Part shown: positions 1 through 7,645 of the stretch, one piece after another
How the letters are laid out: every line of letters starts with the position of its first letter
Numbering within the stretch: position 1 is the stretch's first letter
Origin: Marichromatium bheemlicum
GTDB lineage: Bacteria; Pseudomonadota; Gammaproteobacteria; Chromatiales; Chromatiaceae
Direction: 5' to 3'
Length of the DNA: 64,000 bases
NCBI RefSeq assembly: GCF_012276755.1
Contig: NZ_JAAXKX010000004.1
Coordinates: 124,001-188,000, forward strand
The notes under the pieces: generated by a model
Told to the model about the DNA's origin: nothing
The model's input: the letters and a program-made list of their open reading frames with translations, nothing else
The model's database searches: none
Position numbers and translations under genes: made by a program

Positions 1-211
1 GGGCCAGATAATGGAGATCGCGATCGACCTCGTCGAGCATCCGGCTCAACAGCGCACTGCTGAGCGCGGTCGCCTGACGACTCTCGACCAGATACCGCCC
101 CAAGACCTGTTGACCGGTCGCCCAGGCGGCAAAGCCGACACCGATCAGCGCGGCCAGGCCCGCGGCCACCAACCCGGTCAGTTGCGAGACCCGAAGTCCC
201 TTGCCGCTCAT
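1..211 (-). CDS. N-terminal part of a membrane-anchored protein (incomplete)
   Basis: The reading frame starts with ATG at 211-209 and runs off the left edge, giving 70 residues. Residues about 11-33 form one hydrophobic segment rich in Leu, Ala and Gly, followed by a polar, helix-prone stretch with charged residues (LVESRQATALSS and DEVDRDLHYL). This resembles the start of a bitopic sensor such as a histidine kinase, chemoreceptor or diguanylate cyclase, where a transmembrane helix leads into a periplasmic helical domain. No catalytic domain is visible, so the function is left open. A GGAGG lies 9 bases before the start codon. It reads in the same direction as the next two small genes. Confidence 0.6.
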   Translation of the reverse strand, partial: MSGKGLRVSQLTGLVAAGLAALIGVGFAAWATGQQVLGRYLVESRQATALSSALLSRMLDEVDRDLHYLA

Positions 212-301
212 CCTCCGGAGCCTCCATGGGGCCGTGTCGATGCCCCGGATAGTCTGCGCGCCTCGCGGTCTTTAAACCCCGGCTCGTCGGCCGATGAGGT
301 C

Positions 302-835
302 TCAGCCCGAGGAGGAGGGCTCGCCGTCGTCGTCGACCTCGCCCCCGGGCGGCCATGATGCCGCCCCCGCTCCCCCCAGGGTCTGGCCGAGCACCTGTCG
401 GGTCCGCGCGGCGAGGAACGCCGGTGAGAGCCGCCGCTCGGCGAACAACAGCCGCTGCGCGGCGCTCCGGTCGAGGTAGAGCAGATCGGTCGGCGCGGGG
501 GCGAAGGGGCGGCGACTGATCCGCGCCACCCGTCCCAGGTTGAGTCCACGACCGTCATCGAGCAGGATCAGGTGCGGCGCCAGCCCACGCGCCGGGTCCG
601 GGCGCGGGAAATCGAGCACCGCGAGCAATTCGTGCGGGGTGTCGCTCAGGTGTACACCAAGCTGGGTACGACTCTCGACCAGCTCGACGAGATAGACGCG
701 CTCCCCGACGGCCGCGCGCAACCGTTCGAGCTGCTGGTGATAGACACTCCCGGGCCAGAGCCGATCACGACACGACTCGCGGTCGGCGCTCGAGCACTCG
801 GACGCGGTGCCCGTCTTCGTCTCTCCCCCTGCCAT
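302..835 (-). CDS. hypothetical protein
   Basis: This is a 177-residue protein with no recognised family. The first ~30 residues are polar and rich in Cys, Arg and Ser. The middle (about residues 35-130) has alternating hydrophobic strands and could be a small alpha/beta domain (YLVELVESRTQLGVHL; HELLAVLDFPRP). The last 25 residues are Gly-, Ala- and Asp-rich and look disordered. There is no signal peptide and no membrane segment. The AGGAG sits immediately before the ATG at 835, which is too close, so a start further downstream is possible. Codon use matches the surrounding genes, and no other long frame competes convincingly here. Confidence 0.55.
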   Translation of the reverse strand: MAGGETKTGTASECSSADRESCRDRLWPGSVYHQQLERLRAAVGERVYLVELVESRTQLGVHLSDTPHELLAVLDFPRPDPARGLAPHLILLDDGRGLNLGRVARISRRPFAPAPTDLLYLDRSAAQRLLFAERRLSPAFLAARTRQVLGQTLGGAGAASWPPGGEVDDDGEPSSSG

Positions 836-913
836 CTCCTTCCCCGGTATTGGCGATCGTGGTCAGGACAGTGTGCACCAACGCCGGTCGGACGGTAAAA
901 CCGCCAGGGTGGT

Positions 914-1270
914 TCAGGCGTAGACGTCCACCCCCAATACCTGCTGGACGTAGACGCGCTCCTGGTGCTGCTGGACGGCCTGGTACTCATCAAGGGCCCG
1001 GCGGGCACGCGGGTCGATATTGGCGTTGGCCGCAAGTAGTTCGCGGGACTCCTTGCGCGCCTGGAGGCGCTCGGCACGCTCGACCTCGGCCACTGGACGT
1101 GGGATCCGCTCGGCCTGATCGGCGCGCGGTTGTAGCTGTTCGGGCGTGGCTTGGGGGTCGCGCTCACGCTGCGGTTGCTCGAGAGGCAGCGGATAGAGTG
1201 GATGCAGCGTGGCGTTGGAGATTTGCATGGGTCCGGCATCCGCGCTGAGGGGGTCAGGGAGCAGGCGCAT
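914..1270 (-). CDS. hypothetical small protein, Gln- and Arg-rich
   Basis: This frame encodes 118 residues. A more natural start may be the internal ATG at 1228, giving a product that begins MQISNATLHPLYPLP and has about 104 residues. The protein is rich in Gln, Glu and Arg and ends in a predicted amphipathic helix (ARRALDEYQAVQQHQERVYVQ). There is no signal peptide, membrane span or known motif, and neither candidate start has a clear ribosome-binding site. It lies just upstream of the insertion sequence on the other side of its left inverted repeat and appears undamaged by it. The function is unknown. Confidence 0.45.
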   Translation of the reverse strand: MRLLPDPLSADAGPMQISNATLHPLYPLPLEQPQRERDPQATPEQLQPRADQAERIPRPVAEVERAERLQARKESRELLAANANIDPRARRALDEYQAVQQHQERVYVQQVLGVDVYA

Positions 1271-1347
1271 CCCGATGCCGCATCCCGCGCCCGCCGCGAG
1301 CGGGCACTGTGGTGCATTATTGACGATCCATCGTGAAAATCAACGCC

Positions 1348-1371
1348 CTACTACTACAGCCGCATATTTTT
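1348..1371 (+). repeat. left terminal inverted repeat of the IS
   Basis: These 24 bases are the exact reverse complement of 2727-2750. The outer end begins with three CTA triplets and the inner end is a T run. Confidence 0.92.
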
Positions 1372-1385
1372 TTGTGTTGTGATAT

Positions 1386-2576
1386 GTGGACTCAACGGTT
1401 TGGTTTTCAAACAACATGAAGTACAGCGAGGTCTCTGGCTGGGAGACGGAACTGGACAGGATCCATCAGCGCCTAGCGGCGTGTTTTCGTCGCCCTGAGC
1501 CGCGCGCCCGAGCGCGGGGTTATCTGCAAGGGCTGCTGACGACAGTGCCACGCAAGAACGGTTGGCAGCTGGCCGAAACCTTGGGCGAACGGCGCCCGGA
1601 CGGGGTGCAGCGGTTGCTCAACACGGCGCGCTGGGACGCCGAGGCGGCGCGCGAAGTGCTGCGCGCCTACGTCGTCGAGGCGCTGGGCGACGCCGAGGCG
1701 GTGCTGATCGTCGACGAGACCGGTTTCTTGAAGAAGGGCACGCACTCGGTGGGGGTGCAGCGCCAGTACAGTGGCACGGCGGGCCGGGTCGAGAACAGTC
1801 AGATCGGGGTGTTTCTGTGTTACGCCAGCCGGCACGGTGCGGCCTTCATCGATCGGGCGCTGTACCTGCCTAAATGTTGGGCGAATGACCCCGCACGCTG
1901 CGCCGAGGCCGGTGTCCCGGAGCAGGCACGCCGGTTCCAGACCAAACCAGCCCTGGCGCGTACGATGCTCGAGCGCGCGCTCGATGCGGGGGTGCCTTGT
2001 GGGTGGGTGACGGGCGATGCCGTCTACGGCAAGGATCGCAAGCTGCGCCTGTGGCTCGAGGCGCGCCAACAGCCCTTCGTGCTCGCCGTGGCGGGCAATG
2101 AACCGGTGTGGTTCGATGGCCCGCAGACCCATCGCGTCGCGGCACTGGCCAAGACGCTGCCAGAGACGGCCTGGCAACGCCACGCCGTCGGCGCCGGCAG
2201 CAAGGGCGCGCGCACCTTCGAGTGGGCCTGGGTGCCGCTGTGGCGCCTGCAGCTCAGCGCCGCGGAGCGCGCCTGGGGGCATTGGCTGGTGGTGCGGCGC
2301 AACTGCAACCGCCCCGAGGAGCGGGCCTACTACATCGCCTTCGCGCCCCGCGCCGAGGCCACGCTCGAGCGCCTGGCCAAGGTCGCCGGGCAGCGCTGGG
2401 CGATCGAGGTCGGCTTCGAGCTGGCCAAGCAGCAGTGCGGGCTCGATGAGTATGAGGTGCGCCGCTGGCCGGCCTGGCATCGCCATATCACCCTTGCGCT
2501 GCTGGCCCATGCCTGCCTCGTCGTGCTGCAACGGCGGGCGAAAAAGGGGGCGCTGTCGCCGGGCGGATCGCACTGA
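1386..2576 (+). CDS. IS701-family DDE transposase, C-terminus shifted into the -1 frame
   Basis: The main frame (GTG at 1386, or more likely ATG at 1416) gives 396 or 386 residues. It shows hallmarks of the IS701/DDE_5 group: VPRKNGWQLAE, DGVQRLLN, and VLIVDETGFLKKG with the first catalytic Asp. Further on are GWVTGDAVYGKD with the second Asp and GQRWAIEVGFELAKQQCGLDEYEVR with the catalytic Glu region. The frame stops at 2574-2576. Beyond a run of five A and five G at 2541-2550, the -1 frame continues to 2726-2728. That tail includes LTAPEIRRLLEALLW and WSDWRRRHQARARVCHY, which is the C-terminal tail expected for this family. The gene has therefore either suffered a one-base change or uses ribosomal slippage at the A5G5 run. 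Confidence 0.88.
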   Translation: MDSTVWFSNNMKYSEVSGWETELDRIHQRLAACFRRPEPRARARGYLQGLLTTVPRKNGWQLAETLGERRPDGVQRLLNTARWDAEAAREVLRAYVVEALGDAEAVLIVDETGFLKKGTHSVGVQRQYSGTAGRVENSQIGVFLCYASRHGAAFIDRALYLPKCWANDPARCAEAGVPEQARRFQTKPALARTMLERALDAGVPCGWVTGDAVYGKDRKLRLWLEARQQPFVLAVAGNEPVWFDGPQTHRVAALAKTLPETAWQRHAVGAGSKGARTFEWAWVPLWRLQLSAAERAWGHWLVVRRNCNRPEERAYYIAFAPRAEATLERLAKVAGQRWAIEVGFELAKQQCGLDEYEVRRWPAWHRHITLALLAHACLVVLQRRAKKGALSPGGSH

Positions 2577-2726
2577 CCGCCCCTGAGATCCGGCGCCTGC
2601 TCGAGGCGCTGTTGTGGCGCGAACGCGCCCCGCCGGATGCCGCCATCGCCTGGTCGGATTGGCGACGACGGCACCAAGCGCGGGCCAGGGTCTGTCATTA
2701 TCGAGCGCGTGGGGCTGGGCCGCCGT

Positions 2727-2750
2727 AAAAATATGCGGCTGTAGTAGTAG
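2727..2750 (-). repeat. right terminal inverted repeat of the IS
   Basis: This is a perfect 24-base match to the reverse complement of the left end. The stop codon of the frameshifted transposase tail (TAA at 2726-2728) overlaps its inner edge, so coding sequence extends right up to the IS end. Confidence 0.92.
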
Positions 2751-2775
2751 TCAACGCCTTGGCGCGACAGCGCAC

Positions 2776-3858
2776 TCAATGCCCCCAGAGCATGTGGTCG
2801 ACGTAGCGCTTGACCCGACGGTGGCTGGGGGTGTCGATGGTGGTGAACTCGAGACTGGTGCGATAACTGCCCTTGTCGCGTTGTGAGCGCAACACCCGCG
2901 CATAGACCTCCATCGCCTTGCCGGAGCCGATCTCGGGGGCGAGCGAGAGCAGGATCTCGGTGTAGGGCGGTAACACCACCGGCAGATCGGCACTCATCCC
3001 GTAGTAGCTGAGATCGTGCACCTTGCCGACGAAGGACTCGGAGAGGATGCGCTTGGAGACCACCTGACGGAACTCGACGGCGAAATCGACGGCGATCCGC
3101 GGCGCCTTGCGCGGCTCGACCTCGGGCACCTCAAGACGCTGCGGCCAGTCGACCGCCTTGAGTTCGTAGAGGGTGACCGGCTCGGCCTTGCCCTTGACGG
3201 TGACCTGGTTGATCGCGCCGATCTCGATGTGCTCGCGGGCACCGGCCTGGGCCGATTCGCTGAGCAACACCTGGCCACGCAGGCTGTAGTTCTCGATGCG
3301 CGCGGCCAGGTTCACCGGATCACCGATGACGGTGTATTCGTTGTAGAGTGGCGAGCCGAAGCTCCCGGCCATCAGCCGACCACTGCTCACGGCGACCCCG
3401 GCATAGAGGCTCGGCTCGTTCCAGGCGCGCTGATCGCGGTTGAGCACGACCATCGCGCGCTGGATCTCGACGGCACAGGCGAGCGCGCGCAGCAGATCGT
3501 CGTCACGGCGCTCGGGCACACCGAAGACGGCCATCACCGAATCTCCCATGAACTTGTCCACCACCCCGCCGTAGCGGGTGACCAGCTCGACCATCCGGGT
3601 GAAGAAGCGGTTGAGCAGGCGCACCATCACCTCGACCGGCTGCGACTCGACCAGGGCGGTGAAGCCGCGGATATCGGCGATCACCACGGTCGCCTCGGTG
3701 GCGATGATCGGCTGCGACTCGAGCAGGAAATCGTCGAGCTGGGCGCTCAAGCGCTCGCGTAGCATCTCGCCGTCGATGGGTGCCGAAGCGGCCTCTTCGC
3801 CCCCTTCGATCGCGGCGAGGATCCGCGCGAACAAGAGTTGTTTATCTTGGTGTTGCAT
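2776..3858 (-). CDS. class III adenylate/guanylate cyclase fused to a PilZ domain
   Basis: The ATG at 3858 gives 360 residues; a longer frame to 3993 exists, but its extra residues look non-coding. Residues about 55-215 form a class III cyclase domain. Both metal-binding Asp residues are present (VIADIRGFTAL and KFMGDSVMAVFG), as is the distal motif EYTVIGDPVNLAARIE with the transition-state Asn and Arg. The Lys before the second metal Asp and the Thr before VIGD favour ATP over GTP. Residues about 250-355 form a PilZ domain with an RKAPR (RxxxR) motif and DLSYYG (DxSxxG), the canonical c-di-GMP ligands. The protein should be cytosolic, making cAMP under possible c-di-GMP control. The IS lies just downstream of its stop. 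Confidence 0.87.
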   Translation of the reverse strand: MQHQDKQLLFARILAAIEGGEEAASAPIDGEMLRERLSAQLDDFLLESQPIIATEATVVIADIRGFTALVESQPVEVMVRLLNRFFTRMVELVTRYGGVVDKFMGDSVMAVFGVPERRDDDLLRALACAVEIQRAMVVLNRDQRAWNEPSLYAGVAVSSGRLMAGSFGSPLYNEYTVIGDPVNLAARIENYSLRGQVLLSESAQAGAREHIEIGAINQVTVKGKAEPVTLYELKAVDWPQRLEVPEVEPRKAPRIAVDFAVEFRQVVSKRILSESFVGKVHDLSYYGMSADLPVVLPPYTEILLSLAPEIGSGKAMEVYARVLRSQRDKGSYRTSLEFTTIDTPSHRRVKRYVDHMLWGH

Positions 3859-3995
3859 GGAACCGGACGAACTCCAGCGCGTCATAAATTGACAATCTTC
3901 ATGGGGTTTGATCCCTCGATCGGCGAAGCTGATCCTTGTCCTCAACGAGACAATCGCGGCATCGCCTCCCCCTTCCGAACCGGAGACAAGCATTC

Positions 3996-4421
3996 ATGGA
4001 TCGTTTTACACGGATCTACAGCATCGTGCTCGGCCTCATCGCCATCGGCTTGATGGGGCTGTGGCTCAAGTCGGCCTGGCAGCCCGAGGTGTGGCAACTC
4101 GACGAGATCCTGGTCGAGGATTCGATGCTCTCATCCTACCCCTACCAGTTCAGGGTTCGGGCCTTCGAAGACGGTGTCGCGACCATCTCCACCCCGCGCT
4201 CGTTCGACATCCCGGCGATCCGCTTCCTGGAGATCATCCACCCCAACCTCGCCAACAGGGCGCAGGATGATCCCAAGATGATTGCCGCCCAGCAGGAATT
4301 GATCAACCATCAGAAGCGCGCCCAGGGCCTGATCCTGGCCCAGCCTCAGGTCGAGCGCGTCGACTGGCAGCTCGACACCCAGTGGCTCGCCGATCATGGG
4401 GTCCAGATCGGCGGCCGCTGA
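3996..4421 (+). CDS. conserved membrane-anchored protein of unknown function
   Basis: The product is 141 residues, starting at ATG 3996 with a GGAG about 10 bases upstream. Residues 6-26 are one hydrophobic segment (IYSIVLGLIAIGLMGLWL), so the protein is probably an inner-membrane anchor with a periplasmic C-terminal domain. That domain has a strand-rich region (YPYQFRVRAFEDGVATIST) and a helical, Gln-rich region (IAAQQELINHQKRAQGLILAQ). The composition suggests a conserved protein, but I cannot name a family. It is transcribed divergently from the cyclase-PilZ gene, from a shared spacer of about 137 bp, so they may be co-regulated. Confidence 0.6.
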   Translation: MDRFTRIYSIVLGLIAIGLMGLWLKSAWQPEVWQLDEILVEDSMLSSYPYQFRVRAFEDGVATISTPRSFDIPAIRFLEIIHPNLANRAQDDPKMIAAQQELINHQKRAQGLILAQPQVERVDWQLDTQWLADHGVQIGGR

Positions 4422-4630
4422 TCGACCGTGCACCGGGTCGGCCCGGCCTCCCACTGAGACCGACGCCGACCCGGCGACACCGCCCCACGCCCGCCACACA
4501 CCGCTGACGGCAACCACCCAGCCCCGGGACAGGGGCGTGGTGAACGGCTATAGTTACTCCTCTCGAGTCGCGCCGGATCCACCACCCCGCGCGACCCCCA
4601 GCCATCGCTCGTTCGTAGAAGGGTTCCTCC

Positions 4631-5143
4631 ATGCAGGTCAGTGCTCGCGTCCCCGACAAGCTGAAGCGGTTTCTCGGCGCCCATCGCCGTCAGCTCTTCA
4701 ACCTCCTCGCCTGGTGCTGTTTCGGCCTCGGTTTCGTCGGCATGCTGGTGCCGCTGATGCCGACCACCGTGTTCTGGATCTGCGCCGCCTGGCTGTGGCT
4801 GCGCAGCCGCCCGGAGCGAGTCCGCTTCCTGGTCGAGCACCCGCGCTTCGGTGCCTCGATCCGCGACTTCCTCGAACACGGCGAGGTCTGCCCCACGGGC
4901 AAGAAGGCGGCCATCCTCAGTATGGCCGGCAGCTACCTGATCTGGTTCTCGCTGATCGGGCCGGGGTTGTGGCCGGCACTGACCGTGGCCGCGATCCTCG
5001 CCCTGGTCTCCACCTGGATCGCCACCCGCCCCGACAACCGCCATCGTCGCCGTCAGGCACAGGGCGAGGTCCGGGTGGAACTCGATCTCGAAGGGCTCGT
5101 CGCCGCCGAACCGGCCACCGAGACACGCGGCCTCTCGCGCTGA
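4631..5143 (+). CDS. YbaN-family (DUF454) inner-membrane protein
   Basis: The protein has 170 residues. After a basic N-terminus, residues about 22-60 form hydrophobic helices with the family signature around FGLGFVGMLVPLMPTTVFW, matching the LPLLPTTPF core of YbaN/DUF454. A cytoplasmic stretch with HPRFGASIRDFLEHG follows, another conserved part of the family. A second hydrophobic pair spans about residues 95-135, and the tail is basic then acidic. The role of YbaN proteins is not established. It is followed 24 bp later by the CbiX-like gene on the same strand, so the two may be co-transcribed. Confidence 0.78.
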   Translation: MQVSARVPDKLKRFLGAHRRQLFNLLAWCCFGLGFVGMLVPLMPTTVFWICAAWLWLRSRPERVRFLVEHPRFGASIRDFLEHGEVCPTGKKAAILSMAGSYLIWFSLIGPGLWPALTVAAILALVSTWIATRPDNRHRRRQAQGEVRVELDLEGLVAAEPATETRGLSR

Positions 5144-5167
5144 TCCCGCCGGCGGCCATTGACTGCC

Positions 5168-6004
5168 ATGGGGTCGATCCTACTGCTCGACAATGGTTCA
5201 CGCCGGGCCGCGGCAGTTCACGCCTTGAGAGGTCTGGCCGCCACCCTCGGGGCGCGCTGCCACCAAACGGTGACGCCGGTCTCGCTCGGCCATGTCGACC
5301 ACATCCCCGCCGCCGAGCTCGACGGACAGGCAGCGGTGTTGCTCGAACCGCTGCTCGAGGCCCGGCTCGCCGCCGGTCTGCGCGAGTTCCTGATCCTACC
5401 GTTGTTGTTCGGTCGCAACGCCGCGCTCACCAACACCCTGCCCGCACTCACTGCGCGACTGCGGGTGCGCCACGGCCCCTTCACGCTGCGACTCGCCCCT
5501 GAACTCTGCCCCCTTCCCGAGGGCGAACCACGGCTGGTCGAACTCCTCGCCGAGCAGCTCGAGCACTGCGCCACGACGGCCGGTCGCACACCACGACGCG
5601 TCATCCTCGTCGATCACGGCTCGCCGCGCCCTCAAGTCAGCGCGGTACGGGCCTGGCTGGCCACGCGCCTGAACGAACGCCTCGGCGCCACGGTGCAGCT
5701 CGAACAGGCAGTGATGGAGCGCCGCCCGGAGGCCAGCTACGATTTCAATGGAGCGCTGCTGGAGACACAGCTCGAGCAGCTCGCCGCCACCGGACGCGAT
5801 ACCCCGATCTTCCTGGTGATGCTGTTCCTCGCACCGGGTCGTCACGCCGGCCCCGGGGGCGATATCGCCACCATCTGCGCACGCGCCGAACAGGCCCACC
5901 CCGGTCTACGGATCCACACCACCGACCTGGTCGGCACCCACCCTCTGCTCATCGACATCCTCGCCACCCGGCTGCAACAGCGCACACGCCATCGCGCACT
6001 CTGA
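5168..6004 (+). CDS. CbiX/SirB-type sirohydrochlorin chelatase-like protein
   Basis: ATG at 5168 gives 278 residues; a TTG three codons earlier is also possible. The protein is a duplicated CbiX-type chelatase fold. Each half begins with a hydrophobic strand followed by a Gly-Ser loop: ILLLDNGSRR in the first and VILVDHGSPRP in the second. The second half keeps the HGS signature of the chelatase superfamily. The first half has Asn in place of the His, so its site may be inactive. Later segments (EFLILPLLFGRNAALTNTLP; IFLVMLFLAPGRHAGPGGDI) match the conserved loop that normally carries the second His. CbiX proteins insert Co2+ or Fe2+ into sirohydrochlorin in the cytosol. No sirohaem or cobalamin gene lies nearby, so the metal cannot be inferred. 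Confidence 0.72.
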   Translation: MGSILLLDNGSRRAAAVHALRGLAATLGARCHQTVTPVSLGHVDHIPAAELDGQAAVLLEPLLEARLAAGLREFLILPLLFGRNAALTNTLPALTARLRVRHGPFTLRLAPELCPLPEGEPRLVELLAEQLEHCATTAGRTPRRVILVDHGSPRPQVSAVRAWLATRLNERLGATVQLEQAVMERRPEASYDFNGALLETQLEQLAATGRDTPIFLVMLFLAPGRHAGPGGDIATICARAEQAHPGLRIHTTDLVGTHPLLIDILATRLQQRTRHRAL

Positions 6005-6091
6005 GCCGCGCTAGCGCGCCCTTGAGTCGGACCGCCCCCCGCCCCAATCCTTGCCGGAAGACATCAGCCTCGCACCCGCACCGTCATCAAG

Positions 6092-6499
6092 ATGCGTCGC
6101 TTTCTGCGCCACCCCTCGGACATCCCGATCCACTACCGACTTGCCAACCGCCCCCACCGGCGACGCAACCGCCTGCGCAATATCGGCAAGGGTGGGCTCT
6201 GCTTTCTCTCCTGCACGCCGGTAGCGGTGGGCGCGACCATCGAGATCGAGATCCCGGTCGCCGAACCGGCCTACCGGGCCGAGGGGTTCGTGGCCTGGTG
6301 CCGCCCCCGTCGAGGCTTGTTCGAGGTCGGCGTCCACTTCGCCAACGGCGAGGCCGATTACCAGATCAGGATGGTCGAACAGGTCTGCCGGATCGAGCAC
6401 TACCGCCGGCGGGTACTCGCCACCCAGGGACGAGCACTCAGCAGCGAACAGGCCGCGTCGGAGTGGATCCAGCGCTATGCGGCCGACTTCCCAGGCTGA
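6092..6499 (+). CDS. stand-alone PilZ domain protein
   Basis: The product is 135 residues and consists mostly of one PilZ domain. The N-terminus contains RRFLR (RxxxR), the first c-di-GMP contact. The second motif reads NIGKGG, where DxSxxG would be canonical; N is tolerated but Gly replaces Ser, so affinity could be altered. Strands such as GATIEIEIPVAEPAYRAEGFVAW and GLFEVGVHFA follow the PilZ beta-barrel pattern. The last ~30 residues are a helical tail. There is no membrane segment. It probably acts as a cytosolic c-di-GMP effector, and the cyclase-PilZ gene lies 3 kb away. Confidence 0.8.
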   Translation: MRRFLRHPSDIPIHYRLANRPHRRRNRLRNIGKGGLCFLSCTPVAVGATIEIEIPVAEPAYRAEGFVAWCRPRRGLFEVGVHFANGEADYQIRMVEQVCRIEHYRRRVLATQGRALSSEQAASEWIQRYAADFPG

Positions 6500-6535
6500 G
6501 CAGCACACCCCGCCAGGAGCGCGGGCCTCGGGGGG

Positions 6536-7498
6536 TCAGTGGAAATGGTGGACGTAGCGCAGGTTCATGCGCGCGCCCTCGGGGCGGTTCTCGGCGCCGG
6601 TCTCCCAGAAGGCGTTGAAGAACAGATGATCGTGGGGGCTGAGGTGATAGAGCGCCCCGGGGCCGATGGCGAACACCCGCTCCTCGCTGTCGGCGACCGA
6701 CTCGCCGTCGATCTTAGAGCGGGTGATCTGCTCGAGATAGTAACCGTTGATGCCCAGACGCAGCCGGTTGGGCAGCACCTCGTAGGCGGTGGAGAAATTA
6801 AGGTGGATCGCCTGCCCGGCCTGGGCGTCCTCGGCACCGAGCCCCTTGAAGGGGTCGTTGTTCTCGGCGTTCCACAGATAGTGCAGACGCCAGGAGACCG
6901 TCCAGCGCGGACGGACGAACAGGGTCGCAGCCCAATAGGGGTTGAAGGAGAAGACGTTGCTGCCGGCGTTGATCGGGGCGTCGGCGTCGTAGCTACCGGT
7001 GGGGAGCAGCATCTGCAGTTCGATACGGTGCATGAAACGCGGCCCGTTCGGTCCCATGATCGGGTCCCACTGCAGGAAGGGACCGACCAGCACGTCACCG
7101 AGATTCCCCCCGTTGGTCGAGAGCGCGAGATTGTCGCCGGGATCGAGATCGAATCCGACGACGGGCAGGATCAGGTCCAGCCCCCACTTGCCACCGAACA
7201 GCAGCGCCTGATCCGACTGATAGACGAGCTGGGTGAGGCTGAGGTTGAGATCGAGTTCGGCGCGTTCCGGCCCGCGCGGGGTCGGAACCCGCAGGTCATC
7301 ACCCGCGGCATCCTTGAGCGCACCGTTGCGATAGAGCTGCAGGTATTGACTGGCATACCAACCCGGCCCTGAGGGCGGACCGCCATCGAGAAAGCTGGTG
7401 AAACCGAGATTGACCGCCGGCAGGTCATAGGCGAACGCCGACGGCCCACCGATCAACCCCAGAACGACGGTCGCCGCCCTCCATGCTCGCACGCCCAT
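6536..7498 (-). CDS. outer-membrane beta-barrel protein, phenol-degradation meta-pathway (MetA-pathway/SphA-like) family
   Basis: The ATG at 7498 gives 320 residues with a signal peptide (hydrophobic core [11 protein letters not shown] and cleavage after SAFA, near residue 23). The mature protein has the alternating pattern of amphipathic strands typical of the outer-membrane channel family named after phenol-degradation meta-pathway proteins. Examples are [64 protein letters not shown] and [15 protein letters not shown]. It ends in YVHHFH, with the aromatic terminal residue expected for assembly into the outer membrane. Such proteins are thought to admit hydrophobic compounds, and the substrate is unknown here. 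It is a single gene, convergent with the PilZ gene. Confidence 0.78.
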   Translation of the reverse strand: MGVRAWRAATVVLGLIGGPSAFAYDLPAVNLGFTSFLDGGPPSGPGWYASQYLQLYRNGALKDAAGDDLRVPTPRGPERAELDLNLSLTQLVYQSDQALLFGGKWGLDLILPVVGFDLDPGDNLALSTNGGNLGDVLVGPFLQWDPIMGPNGPRFMHRIELQMLLPTGSYDADAPINAGSNVFSFNPYWAATLFVRPRWTVSWRLHYLWNAENNDPFKGLGAEDAQAGQAIHLNFSTAYEVLPNRLRLGINGYYLEQITRSKIDGESVADSEERVFAIGPGALYHLSPHDHLFFNAFWETGAENRPEGARMNLRYVHHFH

Positions 7499-7645
7499 GC
7501 ACACACCTCGCTCCATAGTGTCGCGGGCAACGCGACAACCGGTACCGAACCGGCCCGATCGTCCGTCCCCGCGCAACCGCTCGCACACGAAAAGACCGCG
7601 CGGATCTTAGTGCAATGCCGAGCACTTGGCAAAGGCGATCGCCAC

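Larger units (their letters stand above)
1348..2750 (+). mobile_element. IS701-type insertion sequence, complete, with target duplication
   Basis: The element is 1403 bp and is bounded by perfect 24-bp terminal inverted repeats (1348-1371 and 2727-2750, beginning CTACTACTACAGCCGC at each outer end). The 8-bp sequence TCAACGCC occurs directly outside both ends (1340-1347 and 2751-2758), as expected for a target duplication. Removing the element and one copy restores a continuous spacer between the small gene at 914-1270 and the cyclase gene at 2776. One transposase gene fills the element. Perfect ends and perfect flanking repeats point to a recent insertion. The 8-bp duplication is longer than the roughly 4 bp I recall for IS701 relatives. 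Confidence 0.9.

Noticed and set aside
1473-2573. 366-codon open frame opposite the transposase
   Set aside because: The sense strand has clear DDE motifs; this is its mirror.
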